DNA of 64,000 nt from JAWPMV01 sp038527215 (GTDB taxonomy: Bacteria; Bacteroidota; Bacteroidia; J057): positions 1 through 64,000 of the forward strand of contig JBCBGC010000022.1 in assembly GCA_038527215.1 (NCBI GenBank). The letters are read 5' to 3'. Shown piece by piece: positions 1-8,574 of the stretch (positions are counted from its first letter, which is position 1; the number at the start of each line of letters is the position of its first letter). A program made the position numbers and the translations under genes. The notes below the pieces were generated by a model, which saw nothing but the letters and a program-made list of their open reading frames with translations, ran no database searches and was not told where the DNA came from.

Positions 1-270
1 ACTGGCTTCAAAGGCTCTTTTTTCTCGATTGGCTTAGGTTCCTCCTGCTTGATGACCGGAGGCACCACTTTATCTTTGGCCTGAGGAAGCACCGGCTTCA
101 AAGGCTCTTTTTTCTCGATTGGCTTAGGCTCCTCCTGCTTGACGACCGGAGGTCCCATTTTTTCCTTCGCCTGAGGAAGCACTGGCTTCAAAGGCTCTTT
201 TTTCTCGATTGGCTTAGGTTCCTCCTGCTTGATGACCGGAGGCACCACTTTATCTTTAGCCTGAGGAAGG
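1..270 (-). repeat. 90-bp in-frame tandem repeats (three copies plus a degenerate fourth)
   Basis: Units begin at 1, 91 and 181, with a decayed fragment at 271-300. Each encodes 30 residues with the core KPVLPQAK, PPV, KQEEPKPIEKKEPL. The first and third units are nearly identical, while the middle one differs (MGPPVVK in place of VVPPVIK), which gives an A-B-A pattern. The array continues past the left edge. It is a coding repeat, not a CRISPR array. Confidence 0.9.
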
Positions 271-1247
271 ATTGGCTTTACAGGTTCCTCTTTCTTTACT
301 GCGGGAGGGGTTAACTTAGGATCAGGCGTAACAGGAATTTTCGTTTGCTGCTCAGCATCTTTCAACGCGGCCTCTTTTCTGGCCAAACGGGCTTCCTCTT
401 CTTTCAGTTTAGCCTCCGCCTCTTTCATTTTTTGCTTCTCAGCCTCTATTTGGGCCAGGCGATCAATAAAAGAAGGGGGCGTTTCTACCGGAGGAGGGAT
501 TGCCACAGATTTAGGCAAAAAGTCCGATTCCGAAACTAATTCATCCAGTTTCTTACGAGACTGGTTTTTCTCTCCCAAAGGAATACGGAGCGGATTACGA
601 AGCCTGCTCTCTAATACCTGGAGTTTATCACTTCTCACCCAAAGGCCTCGATGAAGCCGATCGCCCTGTAAATTAGCTTGTCCGGAAGCCGGCGCAGGAG
701 CTAATGGGAAGTCCACTTCGAACCACTCTTTCAAATCGGCAAAGGCCCGGTGGAAATTCTTTCCCCGAAGCAATTGGTCATAGAATCCCAGCGCATAATC
801 ACTGCTCCCTTCCTGAGGAGCCAGGGTTACTACTGAAGGGACTCCCATAGAGAGTAAATTCAATACTAACTCCGGATGTACAGGCCCGCTCAACCAAACC
901 ATCTTGAGGGGTTGGCATTGGCGGATCGCCTGGGAAAATTCTTTAAAAGGATATGTTTTAACCCCCGAAGGTCCCCACAATCGAAGTTCCGGCTTTTCAG
1001 GAACCGGCCCGATCAGGTGAAGGATGGTCAAATGTTGACGTATTTCGGTCTGAGAGAAAAGCTCGCCTTTAGATAGCGCTGTCTCTTCCTCGAAGTGCAT
1101 AAAAGATCGAGGGGTACCCTGACTGAAAGGAAGCAGGAGTTTTGCAAGTCCCTTCCCTTCTCTTCGGGCTTGGAGAGAGGCTTCTGTAGCCCCTTCTTCG
1201 AGCGCGTAGGCTGTAAGTATTAATGGTTTTTCTAAAGCGCTAGCCAT
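1..1247 (-). CDS. CHAT-like pseudoprotease domain protein with coiled coil and 30-residue repeats (partial)
   Basis: The C-terminus runs off the left edge; 415 codons are visible. Residues 5-170 follow the layout of the short Bacteroidota CHAT domain: a KPLILTAYA first strand, ILHLIGP (75-81) where active members have a His-ending IFHxxGH, WLSGPV (118-123) where they have FLNGCS, then GVPSVVT and FYDQLLRG. The catalytic His is replaced by Pro81 and the catalytic Cys by Pro122, so I infer a non-catalytic CHAT-like fold. About residues 260-305 form a charged coiled coil rich in Glu, Lys and Ala. From about residue 320 to the edge the chain is Pro/Lys/Glu-rich repeats of 30 residues. The ATG was chosen because the CHAT first strand begins a few residues later. 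CHAT caspase-like peptidases act in signalling or defence; a dead copy with a long repeat tail may be a scaffold. Family assignment is by motif order only. Confidence 0.7.
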   Translation of the reverse strand, partial: MASALEKPLILTAYALEEGATEASLQARREGKGLAKLLLPFSQGTPRSFMHFEEETALSKGELFSQTEIRQHLTILHLIGPVPEKPELRLWGPSGVKTYPFKEFSQAIRQCQPLKMVWLSGPVHPELVLNLLSMGVPSVVTLAPQEGSSDYALGFYDQLLRGKNFHRAFADLKEWFEVDFPLAPAPASGQANLQGDRLHRGLWVRSDKLQVLESRLRNPLRIPLGEKNQSRKKLDELVSESDFLPKSVAIPPPVETPPSFIDRLAQIEAEKQKMKEAEAKLKEEEARLARKEAALKDAEQQTKIPVTPDPKLTPPAVKKEEPVKPILPQAKDKVVPPVIKQEEPKPIEKKEPLKPVLPQAKEKMGPPVVKQEEPKPIEKKEPLKPVLPQAKDKVVPPVIKQEEPKPIEKKEPLKP

Positions 1248-1477
1248 AAGTTTTTTCGCAGCGTATGAACCTGGAGTTAAAATTACATATAAATAGCGTA
1301 GCAGGGTTTGTCCTATACCTCAGCGGTTAATAAGGACGTAAGTTTGGAGGATTCACGCAACTAAGCCATTCACCGCCTCTTACATATCTACTCAGTAAAA
1401 ATAATGCAAGGATGAAATGCCCCAAAAAAGGAAGCCTATTAGTTGTGGGAATTTTTAAGTTTTAAGGGAAAATATTT

Positions 1478-1509
1478 TTTGGCAAATCGAACATTTTGCT
1501 CTACCTTGC
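1478..1509 (+). promoter_or_regulatory. Bacteroidota-type promoter for the DUF2167 gene
   Basis: TTTG at 1478-1481 is followed after 20 bases by TACCTTGC at 1502-1509, close to the phylum's TTTG/TAnnTTTG pattern. The ATG lies about 30 bases downstream. The rest of the 1248-1540 gap between the divergent genes shows no coding potential I can support. Confidence 0.45.
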
Positions 1510-1540
1510 CGCGCTATTTAATTTTCTAACGGCATAAACC

Positions 1541-2452
1541 ATGAAACATTATGTTGGGCTAGTAATTAGCCTACTCATTTCTGGCTCCCTATTGGGCCAG
1601 GAAGTACCTGAATCTTCTCTTGATTCTGCATTCACTTTTCTTGACAGTTCCAGCGTAAACATCCTCGTCCGGGTGAGTGAACTGGAATATGACTCCGGGC
1701 TGATTGTATTAGGAGATAACCTGGCGAACCTGGAGGTCCCTAAAGGGTATAAATATCTCAACCCCGCCGACAGCCGCTTCGTCCTGGAAGATGTCTGGGG
1801 CAATCCGCCCAGCCCCAATACCATGGGCTTACTCTTTCCTGCAAATCAATCTCCCTTATCTGATAGTGGCGCATACGCTATCGAAATCTTTTTCGAGGGA
1901 GAGGGCTATGTAGAAGATGAGGACGCAGAAGACCTTGATTACGCGGAAATTCTGGAAGAAATGCAAACCGACACTGAGGCAGCTAACCAATATCGGGAAG
2001 CACAGGGGTATGAACCCATCCAATTGGTGGGCTGGGCTGCACCGCCTCACTATGACGCAGCGGAAAAGAAGCTCTACTGGGCCAAAGATCTGGTCTTCGG
2101 AGATAGTGAGATCCATACCCTTAATTACAACATCCGCATCCTGGGGCGAAGGGGCTATCTGGTCCTAAACGCCATCGGAAGCATGGATGTACTGGAGAAA
2201 GTCGAAGCAGAAACCCCAGCTATTCTGGCTAGTGTGAGCTTCAAGGACGGCCACCGCTACAGTGATTTTGATCCCAGCATTGACCAGGTTGCCGCAGTAG
2301 GTGTCGGTGGCTTGATCGCAGGAAAAGTCCTGGCCAAAACCGGCTTACTCGCAGTCCTCGCAAAATTTGGAAAGTTTATTATTGTGGGAATCATTGCTGC
2401 TTTTGCCTTTCTGCGGAAGATGATATTCGGAAGCAAAGAAGAAAAAAGCTGA
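1541..2452 (+). CDS. DUF2167 family membrane protein
   Basis: A 303-residue protein. It starts with a signal peptide (hydrophobic to about residue 19, ending LLGQ). The DUF2167 domain fills roughly residues 60-245, with the family's DVWGNPP, GLLFP and LVGWAAPPHYD signatures. A Gly/Ala-rich hydrophobic tail at about 255-292 is followed by a short basic end, so the soluble domain should be exported and anchored. DUF2167 proteins (YdjJ-like in other bacteria) have no established biochemical role. It stands alone between a promoter and a terminator and is probably monocistronic. Confidence 0.85.
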   Translation: MKHYVGLVISLLISGSLLGQEVPESSLDSAFTFLDSSSVNILVRVSELEYDSGLIVLGDNLANLEVPKGYKYLNPADSRFVLEDVWGNPPSPNTMGLLFPANQSPLSDSGAYAIEIFFEGEGYVEDEDAEDLDYAEILEEMQTDTEAANQYREAQGYEPIQLVGWAAPPHYDAAEKKLYWAKDLVFGDSEIHTLNYNIRILGRRGYLVLNAIGSMDVLEKVEAETPAILASVSFKDGHRYSDFDPSIDQVAAVGVGGLIAGKVLAKTGLLAVLAKFGKFIIVGIIAAFAFLRKMIFGSKEEKS

Positions 2453-2476
2453 TTTCCAGCTTGCTTTGGAAGAACG

Positions 2477-2507
2477 AGGCCCCATCCCCTGGATGTGGGC
2501 CTTTCTT
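2477..2507 (+). terminator. Intrinsic terminator after the DUF2167 gene
   Basis: AGGCCC-CATCC pairs with GGATG-(T)-GGGCCT around a CCT loop, then a T-rich run follows. It lies 25 bases after the stop codon. Confidence 0.7.
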
Positions 2508-2581
2508 TATCCTGCTGCCGGAATGCTAAGAATTATGTGTATGTGCTAACAAAGTTGGCTAAGTTTCCCTAATTTTAGGAT

Positions 2582-4822
2582 GTGGAATCTATCAGCTTTC
2601 TCAACGATCTCAATGAGGCCCAACGCGCTGCGGTAGTCAGTGTTGATGGCCCACACCTGGTCATTGCCGGTGCAGGTAGTGGAAAAACCCGGGTCCTTAC
2701 CTATCGTCTTGCCTTCATCCTTTCTCAAGGGCTTGCCTATCCTCAGGAACTATTGGCCCTGACCTTTACCAACAAAGCCGCTCGGGAAATGAAAGAGCGG
2801 ATTTATCATTTGGTAGGAGCTGAGGCCAAAAGCATCGTCATGGGGACCTTCCACTCCATTTTTTCCCGCATTCTCAGAGTGGAAGCGGAAAAAATTGGCT
2901 ATACCAAGTCCTACACCATCTATGATGCAGACGATGCCCAAAAGCTGGTCAGAAACATCATCAAGGAGAAAAAACTGGACGACAAGGTCTATAAACCCAA
3001 GGTGATTTACCATGCGATCAGCATGGCCAAAAACAAGATGGTCTCCCCACAGGAATATGCAGATTTCGCGGCTGATGATTTCAATCAAAAGGCGGCCATG
3101 ATCTACCGCATCTATGAGCAACGAATTTTCAAAGCCAATGCCATGGATTTTGACGATCTCCTCCTGAAGCCCATTCTACTTTTTCAGTCCCATCCGGATG
3201 TGCTGTACAAATATCAGCATCGCTTTAAGTACCTGCTGGTAGATGAGTATCAGGATACCAATCACGCTCAGTATACCCTGACCAAAATGTTGGCCGCTGC
3301 TCATCACAATATCTGTGTGGTGGGAGATGATGCCCAAAGTATCTATGCTTTTCGCGGGGCCAACATTCAGAATATCCTCAACCTTCAGAAGGATTATCCG
3401 GACTTAAAAATCATGAAACTGGAGCAAAACTATCGCTCCACTCAGAATATCGTCAATGCAGCTAACTCCATTATTGCCCGTAATAAAGACCAGATAGAAA
3501 AACGGGTTTTTACCCAAAACGAAGAAGGCGACCTGATCCGGGTGATTGAAGCAACCAGCGAGCAAGACGAAGCCAAGCGGGTAAGCAGCATGATCCGCGA
3601 GCAAAAACAGCTCAACAGCTTCTTCCATAAAGATTTCGCGATTCTTTACCGCACCAATGCCCAGTCCAGAGCCATGGAGGACGAACTGCGCCGCGTAGGG
3701 ATCCCTTATCGGGTCTTTGGGGGGCTTTCTTTCTACCAGCGTAAAGAAATCAAAGACGTGGTGGCCTATCTGAAATTGGCGGTCAATCCTCAGGATGAGC
3801 AGGCGCTGAGACGAATTATCAACTACCCTACCCGTGGCATCGGCAAGACTTCTTTTGACAGGATCGTAGTCTATGCCAACGATCATGGACTGACCTTGTG
3901 GGAAACCCTCACGAGGATACACGAAACCGGGCTCAATAGCCGCATTACTAACAAAGTGAAGGACTTTGTCCTCATGATCCAGAACTTTGGCGTTACTTCC
4001 CAGGCCAATGATGCTTTTCATGCGGCCAATTATATTGCCAAGCAATCCGGGATCCTTACCGAGTTGCACAGCAACCACGAGATTGAGGGACTGGGCCGCT
4101 GGGAAAATGTTCAGGAACTCCTCAATTCAGCCCAGGCCTTTGTGGATGATCCTGATACCGAAAACGCTTCCTTAGAGGCATTTTTGGCGGATATATCCCT
4201 TTTCACGGACCAGGATAGCAAGGAAGAAATCACCGACTATGTGACGCTGATGACCATTCACTCCGCCAAGGGCTTGGAGTTCAAATCCGTTTTTCTGGTG
4301 GGTATGGAGGAAAACCTCTTTCCCAGTTCTATGTCTATGGAATCCCGAGCAGATTTGGAAGAAGAAAGGCGTTTGTTTTATGTAGCCGTAACCCGGGCAG
4401 AGAAAAGCCTCGCTTTTACCTATGCGAAATCTCGGTATCGCTTCGGCAATCTCCAGTTTAATGAGCCCAGTCGATTCCTGGACGAAGTAGACGCCGACTT
4501 TTTGGTCAAACCAACCCAGAGTGCCCGTAGAGCAGTAATCCGACCCATGTCTTCCCCCAAAAATCGCCTGGCTGGCACGGAAGCTACCCGCTCCTCCGGA
4601 GAATTTAAACCGCGTAAAGGCCCTGTTTTGGATCCCAATTTTAAAGCTGATGATCCCAAAGATATCGTAGCCGACATCCGCGTCCTGCACCAAAAATTTG
4701 GTAAAGGCCGGGTTTTGAAAGTGGAAGGAAATGGAGCCGGAAAGAAAGCCACGGTTTTATTCGAGAAAAAAGGGCAACGGGTGCTCCTGCTCAAATATGC
4801 CAAGTTGCAGATCATTTCCTGA
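2582..4822 (+). CDS. pcrA: UvrD/PcrA-type superfamily 1 ATP-dependent DNA helicase
   Basis: A 746-residue 3'-to-5' DNA helicase of the PcrA/UvrD/Rep group, expected to act in repair and in clearing replication conflicts. The N-terminal LNEAQRAAV Q-motif, Walker A GAGSGKT (30-36), Walker B VDEYQDT (about 220-226), QNYRST and the C-terminal VAVTRAEK motif VI (about 600) are all present. The last 60 residues (HQKFGKGRVL onward) are the Tudor-like C-terminal domain of PcrA that contacts RNA polymerase. The start must be the GTG at 2582: an in-frame TAG lies two codons upstream and the Q-motif follows at once. A TAATTTTA box ends only 5 bases before this GTG, so a very short leader is possible. 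UvrD versus PcrA cannot be settled from the sequence alone. Confidence 0.95.
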   Translation: MESISFLNDLNEAQRAAVVSVDGPHLVIAGAGSGKTRVLTYRLAFILSQGLAYPQELLALTFTNKAAREMKERIYHLVGAEAKSIVMGTFHSIFSRILRVEAEKIGYTKSYTIYDADDAQKLVRNIIKEKKLDDKVYKPKVIYHAISMAKNKMVSPQEYADFAADDFNQKAAMIYRIYEQRIFKANAMDFDDLLLKPILLFQSHPDVLYKYQHRFKYLLVDEYQDTNHAQYTLTKMLAAAHHNICVVGDDAQSIYAFRGANIQNILNLQKDYPDLKIMKLEQNYRSTQNIVNAANSIIARNKDQIEKRVFTQNEEGDLIRVIEATSEQDEAKRVSSMIREQKQLNSFFHKDFAILYRTNAQSRAMEDELRRVGIPYRVFGGLSFYQRKEIKDVVAYLKLAVNPQDEQALRRIINYPTRGIGKTSFDRIVVYANDHGLTLWETLTRIHETGLNSRITNKVKDFVLMIQNFGVTSQANDAFHAANYIAKQSGILTELHSNHEIEGLGRWENVQELLNSAQAFVDDPDTENASLEAFLADISLFTDQDSKEEITDYVTLMTIHSAKGLEFKSVFLVGMEENLFPSSMSMESRADLEEERRLFYVAVTRAEKSLAFTYAKSRYRFGNLQFNEPSRFLDEVDADFLVKPTQSARRAVIRPMSSPKNRLAGTEATRSSGEFKPRKGPVLDPNFKADDPKDIVADIRVLHQKFGKGRVLKVEGNGAGKKATVLFEKKGQRVLLLKYAKLQIIS

Positions 4823-4898
4823 GTCTAGCCGCGCCCCCGATCTTTCAGATAATAGATGAATCCTTTCCTCTTCAGGAATCGTAGGATAAAAGGCAGCT

Positions 4899-4928
4899 TT
4901 GCAGACTGTAGTTTTTTATTTATTTTGC
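4899..4928 (+). promoter_or_regulatory. Probable promoter of the DUF4290-murA unit
   Basis: TTG at 4899-4901, a 19-base spacer, then TATTTTGC at 4921-4928, an imperfect TAnnTTTG. Transcription would start about 135 bases before the DUF4290 ATG. I see no gene in the 4823-5069 gap. Confidence 0.35.
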
Positions 4929-5069
4929 GGCTGCAAAACATTGATGCTTGCCATTTTCATCCTCTCTCACCAAGCATCTTTACATCTTCTAATCAAATAG
5001 TGAAAAATCAAGCCCCGACGATGGAATTGAGGACGTTAAAGTGATTTTTCATTAGGAGTACAGATTTAC

Positions 5070-5693
5070 ATGGAATACTATATTTCTGAATCACGCCTTA
5101 AGCTGCGTGAATATGGGCGAAATGTTCAATCTATGATTGAATATGCCAAAACCTTGGAAGACAAAGAATTCAAAACTGCGGTAGTCCATGAGATTGTTCG
5201 AATCATGAGTAATCTCAAACCCAGCATCAAAGATATCCCTGACTACAAGCAGAAACTCTGGGACTACATCTATTTAGTGGCAGATTATGATCTGGATGTA
5301 GACTCTCCTTACCCTGTTCCTACCCGGGAAAGCAAAGAAACCATCATTGAGGAGCATATGCCTTACTACAAAGGCCGTCCCCGCTACCGCCAATATGGAA
5401 AAAACCTCGAACTGATGATTGAGGAAGCGATCAAAATGGAAGATGAGGAAAAAAAGAAAACCTACATCAACCAGATTGCCAATACCATGAGACTCTTTCT
5501 GCGGAATCAGGATAAGGACATCGGGGAAACCGTCATCGTAGAACATATCCGGGACCTGTCTGACGGTCGCCTGGAAGTGAATCCTGACGAGTTGGTCATG
5601 CACAAGTTGCCGCCGATGCCGCAGCAGCAAAAGAACAACCGCAACAACAAGCGCGGCCGTCATGGCAAAAACAACCGCCGGAAAAAGCATTAA
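5070..5693 (+). CDS. DUF4290 family protein
   Basis: A 207-residue soluble, helical protein. It matches DUF4290 by its opening (YYISESRLKLREYGRN), by two similar halves that each carry an LREYGRN/YRQYGKN-LELMIEEA element, and by a basic, Asn/Lys/Arg-rich tail from about residue 185. DUF4290 is found in Bacteroidota, often immediately upstream of murA, as here. Its function is unknown. The tail suggests nucleic-acid or polyanion contact, which is inference. A strong terminator separates it from murA, so co-transcription may be only partial. Confidence 0.85.
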   Translation: MEYYISESRLKLREYGRNVQSMIEYAKTLEDKEFKTAVVHEIVRIMSNLKPSIKDIPDYKQKLWDYIYLVADYDLDVDSPYPVPTRESKETIIEEHMPYYKGRPRYRQYGKNLELMIEEAIKMEDEEKKKTYINQIANTMRLFLRNQDKDIGETVIVEHIRDLSDGRLEVNPDELVMHKLPPMPQQQKNNRNNKRGRHGKNNRRKKH

Positions 5694-5742
5694 ATATTGC
5701 CTGAACCCTGCCTTTAATGGCTCAGGCCTAACGAATAAAAAA

Positions 5743-5771
5743 ACAGACCGGGAAATTCCCGGTCTGTTTTT
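5743..5771 (+). terminator. Strong intrinsic terminator after the DUF4290 gene
   Basis: ACAGACCGGGAA and TTCCCGGTCTGT form a near-perfect palindrome followed by T5. It lies between the DUF4290 gene and murA and probably attenuates read-through into murA. Confidence 0.85.
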
Positions 5772-5811
5772 ATTTTGCGACCATTAATCAAGCATCCATC
5801 ACCGAATCATT

Positions 5812-7125
5812 ATGGAATATTTCGAAGTCCAAGGCGGCCACAAACTCTCAGGAGAAATTATTCCGCAGGGAGCCAAGAATGAAGCACTGCAAATCGTTAG
5901 TGCCGTTCTGCTTTCCAGTGAGCCCATTACCATCAACCATATCCCTAATATCCTGGATGTCAATCGTCTCATAGACCTCCTTCGGGGATTGGGGGTAAAA
6001 GTGGAAAAACTGGGGGAGGGCTCTTATCGCTTTCAGGCCGATGAGGTGGATCTGGATGTGATGGACTCGCCCGCCTTCCTGGCAGAAGCCCGTCGCCTGC
6101 GAGGCTCTATCATGCTGGTGGGTCCCCTCCTTGCTCGTTTTGGCAAAGCCTTTATTTCTCGACCAGGTGGAGATAAAATTGGTCGGAGAAGACTGGACAC
6201 CCACTTCTGGGGGTTCCAGCAGTTGGGAGCCCATTTCGAATATCAACAGGATCGGGGCTGCTTCTCTGTAAGCGCACCAAAAGGTCTGGTAGGCAATTAT
6301 ATGCTTCTGGACGAAGCCTCGGTAACCGGTACCGCCAACCTGGTCATGGCCGCAAGTCTGGCCGAAGGTATCACCCAGATTTACCATGCAGCTTGCGAGC
6401 CCTATATCCAGCAGTTATGTGAGATGATCAACCGCATGGGCGGAAAAATCTCTGGCGTAGGCAGTAACCTGCTTACCATCGAAGGCGTGGAAAGTCTCGG
6501 CGGTACAGACCACACCTTGCTGGCCGATATGATTGAGGTGGGGAGCTTTATCGGCATGGCTGCCATGACCCAAAGTGAATTGGTCATCAAGCAAGCGGGG
6601 GTTCGGCAATTGGGGATCATCCCGGAGACCTTCCGACGCATGGGGGTCAAACTGGATATCCGGGGTGATGATATTCACGTGCATGCGCAAGAGGTCTGCG
6701 AAATAGAAACCTTCATGGATGGGAGCATCATGCATATCTCCGATCATCCCTGGCCAGGCTTGACGCCTGACCTAATCTCCATTTTCCTGGTGCTGGCTAC
6801 CCAATGCAAAGGCTCTGTCCTGATTCATCAAAAGATGTTCGAAAGCCGCCTTTTCTTCGTGGATAAGCTGATTGATATGGGCGCACAAATCATTCTCTGC
6901 GATCCGCATCGGGCCACTGTGATTGGCTTGGAGCGTAAGCAGAGCCTGCGGGGCATCCACATGACCAGTCCTGATATCCGGGCAGGGGTAGCCCTGTTGA
7001 TTGCGGCCCTTTCTGCGAAAGGCACCTCGCGTATTTTCAACATTGAGCAGATTGATCGCGGCTATCAATACATCGAGACTCGTCTGAATAAACTGGGTGC
7101 ACAGATCGAGCGTAAAAAGGATTAG
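5812..7125 (+). CDS. murA: UDP-N-acetylglucosamine 1-carboxyvinyltransferase
   Basis: MurA transfers enolpyruvate from PEP to UDP-GlcNAc, the first committed step of peptidoglycan synthesis, in the cytoplasm. The 437-residue length is normal. Lys22-Asn23 in QGAKNEAL is the substrate-binding pair, and RRLRGSIMLVGPLLARFG (95-111) and the GRRRLDTH segment are typical. The active-site loop reads RPGGDKIGR with Asp121 in place of the usual PEP-adduct Cys (Cys115 in E. coli). Such Asp-type MurA enzymes remain active but are not alkylated by fosfomycin, as known in Mycobacterium and Chlamydia. The ATG follows a strong terminator by about 40 bases. Confidence 0.97.
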   Translation: MEYFEVQGGHKLSGEIIPQGAKNEALQIVSAVLLSSEPITINHIPNILDVNRLIDLLRGLGVKVEKLGEGSYRFQADEVDLDVMDSPAFLAEARRLRGSIMLVGPLLARFGKAFISRPGGDKIGRRRLDTHFWGFQQLGAHFEYQQDRGCFSVSAPKGLVGNYMLLDEASVTGTANLVMAASLAEGITQIYHAACEPYIQQLCEMINRMGGKISGVGSNLLTIEGVESLGGTDHTLLADMIEVGSFIGMAAMTQSELVIKQAGVRQLGIIPETFRRMGVKLDIRGDDIHVHAQEVCEIETFMDGSIMHISDHPWPGLTPDLISIFLVLATQCKGSVLIHQKMFESRLFFVDKLIDMGAQIILCDPHRATVIGLERKQSLRGIHMTSPDIRAGVALLIAALSAKGTSRIFNIEQIDRGYQYIETRLNKLGAQIERKKD

Positions 7126-7183
7126 CGGATAGCAGACAGTTTTATTCGCAAGCTTGTTAGACCTTAGGAGCAGATTGTAGCTT

Positions 7184-7723
7184 ATGAAAGGGAGACGTTT
7201 TTACCTGACTGTCTTACTGACCGTGCTCGCCATAGGCCTACAGGGCCTTAATACCCTTCAGGCTCAGGAAATCGCCTGGAAAAGCATGGAGGAAGCTACG
7301 CGTCTTTCTCAGCAAGATGGGAAAAAAATCCTGGTAGACCTTTATACAGATTGGTGCCAGTATTGTAAAAAAATGAAGCGGGTTACCTACCGGGAAGCCG
7401 CGGTAGTGGCCTATATCAATGCCCATTTCCACGCGGTAAAATTTAATACTGAAAAGGATCGGGATTCTCTGACCATTGGGGACAGAGTTTACCGTTTTTT
7501 GCCCGAAGTAGGCAGAGAGGGTATCCACGAATGGCCATTGAAAATGATGGCTGGTCGCCCCATGTATCCCTCTACCGTCTTCCTGACCTCATCCGCCCGG
7601 CTCATTACTACAGTCCCGGAGTATCGCAAGCCCAAAGAAATGCTGATCCTTTTACATTTCATCCAGGAATCAGCCTATGAGCACACCTCATGGACCAAAT
7701 TCAAGAGCAGCTTTCGTCCCTGA
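7184..7723 (+). CDS. Secreted thioredoxin-fold protein
   Basis: A 179-residue protein with a signal peptide (hydrophobic stretch 8-22, cleavage after LQAQ). A thioredoxin-like domain carries DWCQYCKKM, so Cys58 and Cys61 form a CxxC redox pair. The later MYPSTVFL element supplies the cis-Pro loop. The best family match is the short thioredoxin_7/DsbD-gamma-like group, expected to reduce or exchange disulfides in the periplasm. It lies 58 bases after murA in the same direction and may be read with it. Confidence 0.8.
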   Translation: MKGRRFYLTVLLTVLAIGLQGLNTLQAQEIAWKSMEEATRLSQQDGKKILVDLYTDWCQYCKKMKRVTYREAAVVAYINAHFHAVKFNTEKDRDSLTIGDRVYRFLPEVGREGIHEWPLKMMAGRPMYPSTVFLTSSARLITTVPEYRKPKEMLILLHFIQESAYEHTSWTKFKSSFRP

Positions 7724-7780
7724 GCCTCGCGCCTGCTTAGATTCCTACCTTATTTTCCGATGTGCCTTCGGGAAAAAAAC

Positions 7781-7788
7781 TATATTTG
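7781..7788 (+). promoter_or_regulatory. -7 element for the grpE operon
   Basis: TATATTTG matches TAnnTTTG exactly. No clear TTG lies at -33. It predicts a leader of about 125 bases before grpE. Confidence 0.45.
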
Positions 7789-7850
7789 TGCCCGAAAAGC
7801 CTGACTGTCAAAACTTCCGGGAATAGTTGCCAAATTGTCACTGGCATACT

Positions 7851-7883
7851 ATCTGTTATTTACCAATGGCGTAGATAACAGAT
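7851..7883 (+). promoter_or_regulatory. 9-bp inverted repeat in the grpE leader
   Basis: ATCTGTTAT (7851-7859) and ATAACAGAT (7875-7883) are perfect inverted copies around a 15-base spacer, 36 bases before the grpE ATG. The sequence does not match CIRCE (TTAGCACTC-N9-GAGTGCTAA). It could be an operator for a heat-shock regulator or an RNA hairpin in the leader. Confidence 0.45.
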
Positions 7884-7919
7884 TTTATGGGATTAGGCTC
7901 CGGAAAATAGGAGAAGATC

Positions 7920-8567
7920 ATGAAGGAAGAAGTAAAAGATAAAGCCCCTAAAAAGGGTAAAAACCAAAAAAATCAACCTCAGGTTGAAGAACAGAAGAAA
8001 GATGTCAGCCCTGCTGAGGAAGCTGGGGTAGAAGAGCAGGTGGACCTGGAAAACGAGGAGAATGAGGAAGAAATCGCTTCTGTGGACGATGCCATGAAGG
8101 TTATCGCCAATCTGCAATTGGATTTGCGGAACGCCCGACAGGAAGCGGACGAAAGCCAAAACCAGGTGCTAAGGCTGCAGGCAGATTTCGAAAATTTTCG
8201 AAAAAGAAAGACCAAAGAGCAGGCTGACGCCATACGATTTGCCAATCAAGAGTTGTTGCAGCAGCTCCTTCCCATCCTTGACAACTTTGACAGAACCCTT
8301 TCTGCCATCGAAAAGACTGACAACCTGTCAGCTATTCAGGAGGGCATCAACATCGTCAACAATAATATGCGCAAGCAGTTAAAAAAAGTTGGGCTGGAGC
8401 CGATTGAAAGCATCGGTCAGGAATTTGACTCAGAGATTCATGAGGCGATTTCCAGTGTCCCGGTTGAGGATGATAAAAAGAAGGGCATCGTGATCGACGA
8501 AGTTGAGAAGGGATACAGATTAAAGGAAAAGGTAATTCGGTTCTCCAAAGTAATCGTGGGGGAATAA
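7920..8567 (+). CDS. grpE: Nucleotide exchange factor GrpE
   Basis: GrpE releases ADP from DnaK in the cytoplasm. The 215-residue protein has a long Lys/Glu-rich disordered head (1-58), a coiled coil at about 60-130 containing the family's LQADFENFRKRK, and the C-terminal beta domain with GQEFDSEIHEAIS and GYRLKEKVIRFSKVIV. The head is longer than in E. coli GrpE, as is common in Bacteroidota. It lies 7 bases upstream of dnaJ in one operon; dnaK is not in the window. Confidence 0.97.
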   Translation: MKEEVKDKAPKKGKNQKNQPQVEEQKKDVSPAEEAGVEEQVDLENEENEEEIASVDDAMKVIANLQLDLRNARQEADESQNQVLRLQADFENFRKRKTKEQADAIRFANQELLQQLLPILDNFDRTLSAIEKTDNLSAIQEGINIVNNNMRKQLKKVGLEPIESIGQEFDSEIHEAISSVPVEDDKKKGIVIDEVEKGYRLKEKVIRFSKVIVGE

Positions 8568-8574
8568 GCATATT

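Noticed and set aside
1..300. Regular 90-bp repeats resembling a CRISPR array
   Set aside because: Units are contiguous with no variable spacers and keep one open reading frame; they are coding repeats.
4172..4693. Long antisense ORFs inside pcrA, murA, sprA and other genes
   Set aside because: They are frame shadows of well-supported genes, with no family motifs of their own.
4856..5044. 62-codon ORF upstream of the DUF4290 gene
   Set aside because: It covers the likely promoter and has no recognisable features.
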